Of a DNA stretch of 5,597 nucleotides, positions 5,301-5,597 are shown piece by piece. The notes beneath the pieces are model-generated. The model was given only the letters and a program-made list of their open reading frames with translations. It made no database searches and was not told the DNA's origin. How positions within the stretch are numbered: the stretch's first letter is position 1; the number at the start of each line of letters is the position of its first letter. The stretch spans positions 1-5,597 of the forward strand of contig RFGQ01000811.1 of assembly GCA_003695865.1 (NCBI GenBank), given 5' to 3'. This DNA comes from Gemmatimonadota bacterium. GTDB lineage: Bacteria > Gemmatimonadota > Gemmatimonadetes > Longimicrobiales > Gaopeijiaceae. Made by a program: the position numbers and the translations under genes.

Positions 5301-5597
5301 GGCCCGGAAGGCACGGCGGCCGCCGCGTCCGCATCGAGCGAGGCCGTTCCCACGGGGGCCCGGGGAGCGCCGGGCTGGGTGCGCGGGTGCCTGGGCGCGG
5401 TGGGCCGGGACCTGCCCCTCTTCGCGCTGCTCACGGCCGTGCTGGGCGCCTACCTCGTGGCGCGCATGACCGTGCTCGGCTCGCTGACCGGCGAGATCCC
5501 GGCACCCGAGCTGCGGGGCCTGAGCACGGGCGAGCGGATCCTCACGGGCCTCTCGCTGTGGCCCGACTACGTACGGCTCATGCTGCTGCCGCTCGAC
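5301..5597 (+). CDS. Middle segment of a TMTC/GT105-like glycosyltransferase on the opposite strand, partial at right edge
   Basis: The plus-strand frame reads an Ala/Ser-rich loop (AAAASASSEAVPTG), then a TM helix (DLPLFALLTAVLGAYLVARM), TVLGSLTGEI, and LSLWPDYVRLMLLPLD at the window end. This matches the intact paralogue's GVLYAGLAAVAVVVLWARVQVLGSVAS region (234-260) and TWPHYLRLLFFPAE (283-296). The next expected residues, LSADYSP-like, are exactly where the minus-strand fragment begins. The two pieces together make one continuous protein with no overlap. No start codon is proposed, because the first part of the protein is absent and the left boundary (about 5268-5301) is the junction itself. 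It is either the inverted middle of the same gene or a chimeric contig end. A separate divergent paralogue is less likely. Confidence 0.7.

Noticed and set aside
1..5597. CRISPR array, tRNA or rRNA genes, transposase
   Set aside because: No regularly spaced repeats, tRNA cloverleaf with T-loop, rRNA motifs or transposase reading frame were seen on either strand.

Overview
This is a very GC-rich bacterial window. Every recognisable intact gene lies on the minus strand, so transcription runs from right to left. Short major-type type IVa pilins of this style, linked to TMTC-like membrane glycosyltransferases and a two-component sensor kinase, point to a diderm environmental bacterium. Gemmatimonadota, Myxococcota or a related MAG lineage would fit, but the phylum is only a guess.

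Layout in transcription order. (1) 5597-4329: a TMTC/GT105-like multispanning glycosyltransferase with C-terminal TPRs that is broken. Its C-terminal part is on the minus strand (4329-~5267). The segment that should directly precede it in the protein lies on the opposite strand (~5301-5597). A short GC hairpin sits at the strand switch. This is either a real inversion or a chimeric assembly at a contig end. (2) 4332-2413: an intact paralogue of 639 aa, coupled to the first by an ATGA start/stop overlap. (3) 2412-2223: a regulatory region with a 12-bp perfect palindrome that covers the TMTC stop codon, and a GG-N10-GC sigma-54-type promoter candidate about 100 bp closer to the pilins. (4) 2222-1830 and 1692-1297: two tandem type IVa prepilins with nearly identical N-termini and divergent C-terminal disulfide-loop regions. 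They are separated by a 137-bp spacer holding two strong hairpins flanked by a 9-bp direct repeat. (5) 1296-1148: a structured GC-rich spacer. (6) 1147-1: a histidine kinase with two TM helices, HAMP, HisKA and HATPase_c domains, cut by the left edge.

Working model (inference): the kinase, probably with an NtrC/PilR-type regulator beyond the left edge, activates a sigma-54 promoter upstream of the two pilins. The TMTC-like enzymes encoded just upstream are candidates for glycosylating exported proteins, with the neighbouring pilins the obvious suspects. The main points for a second look are the TMTC-pilin linkage, the split TMTC gene, the palindrome plus sigma-54 layout, and the double-hairpin spacer.
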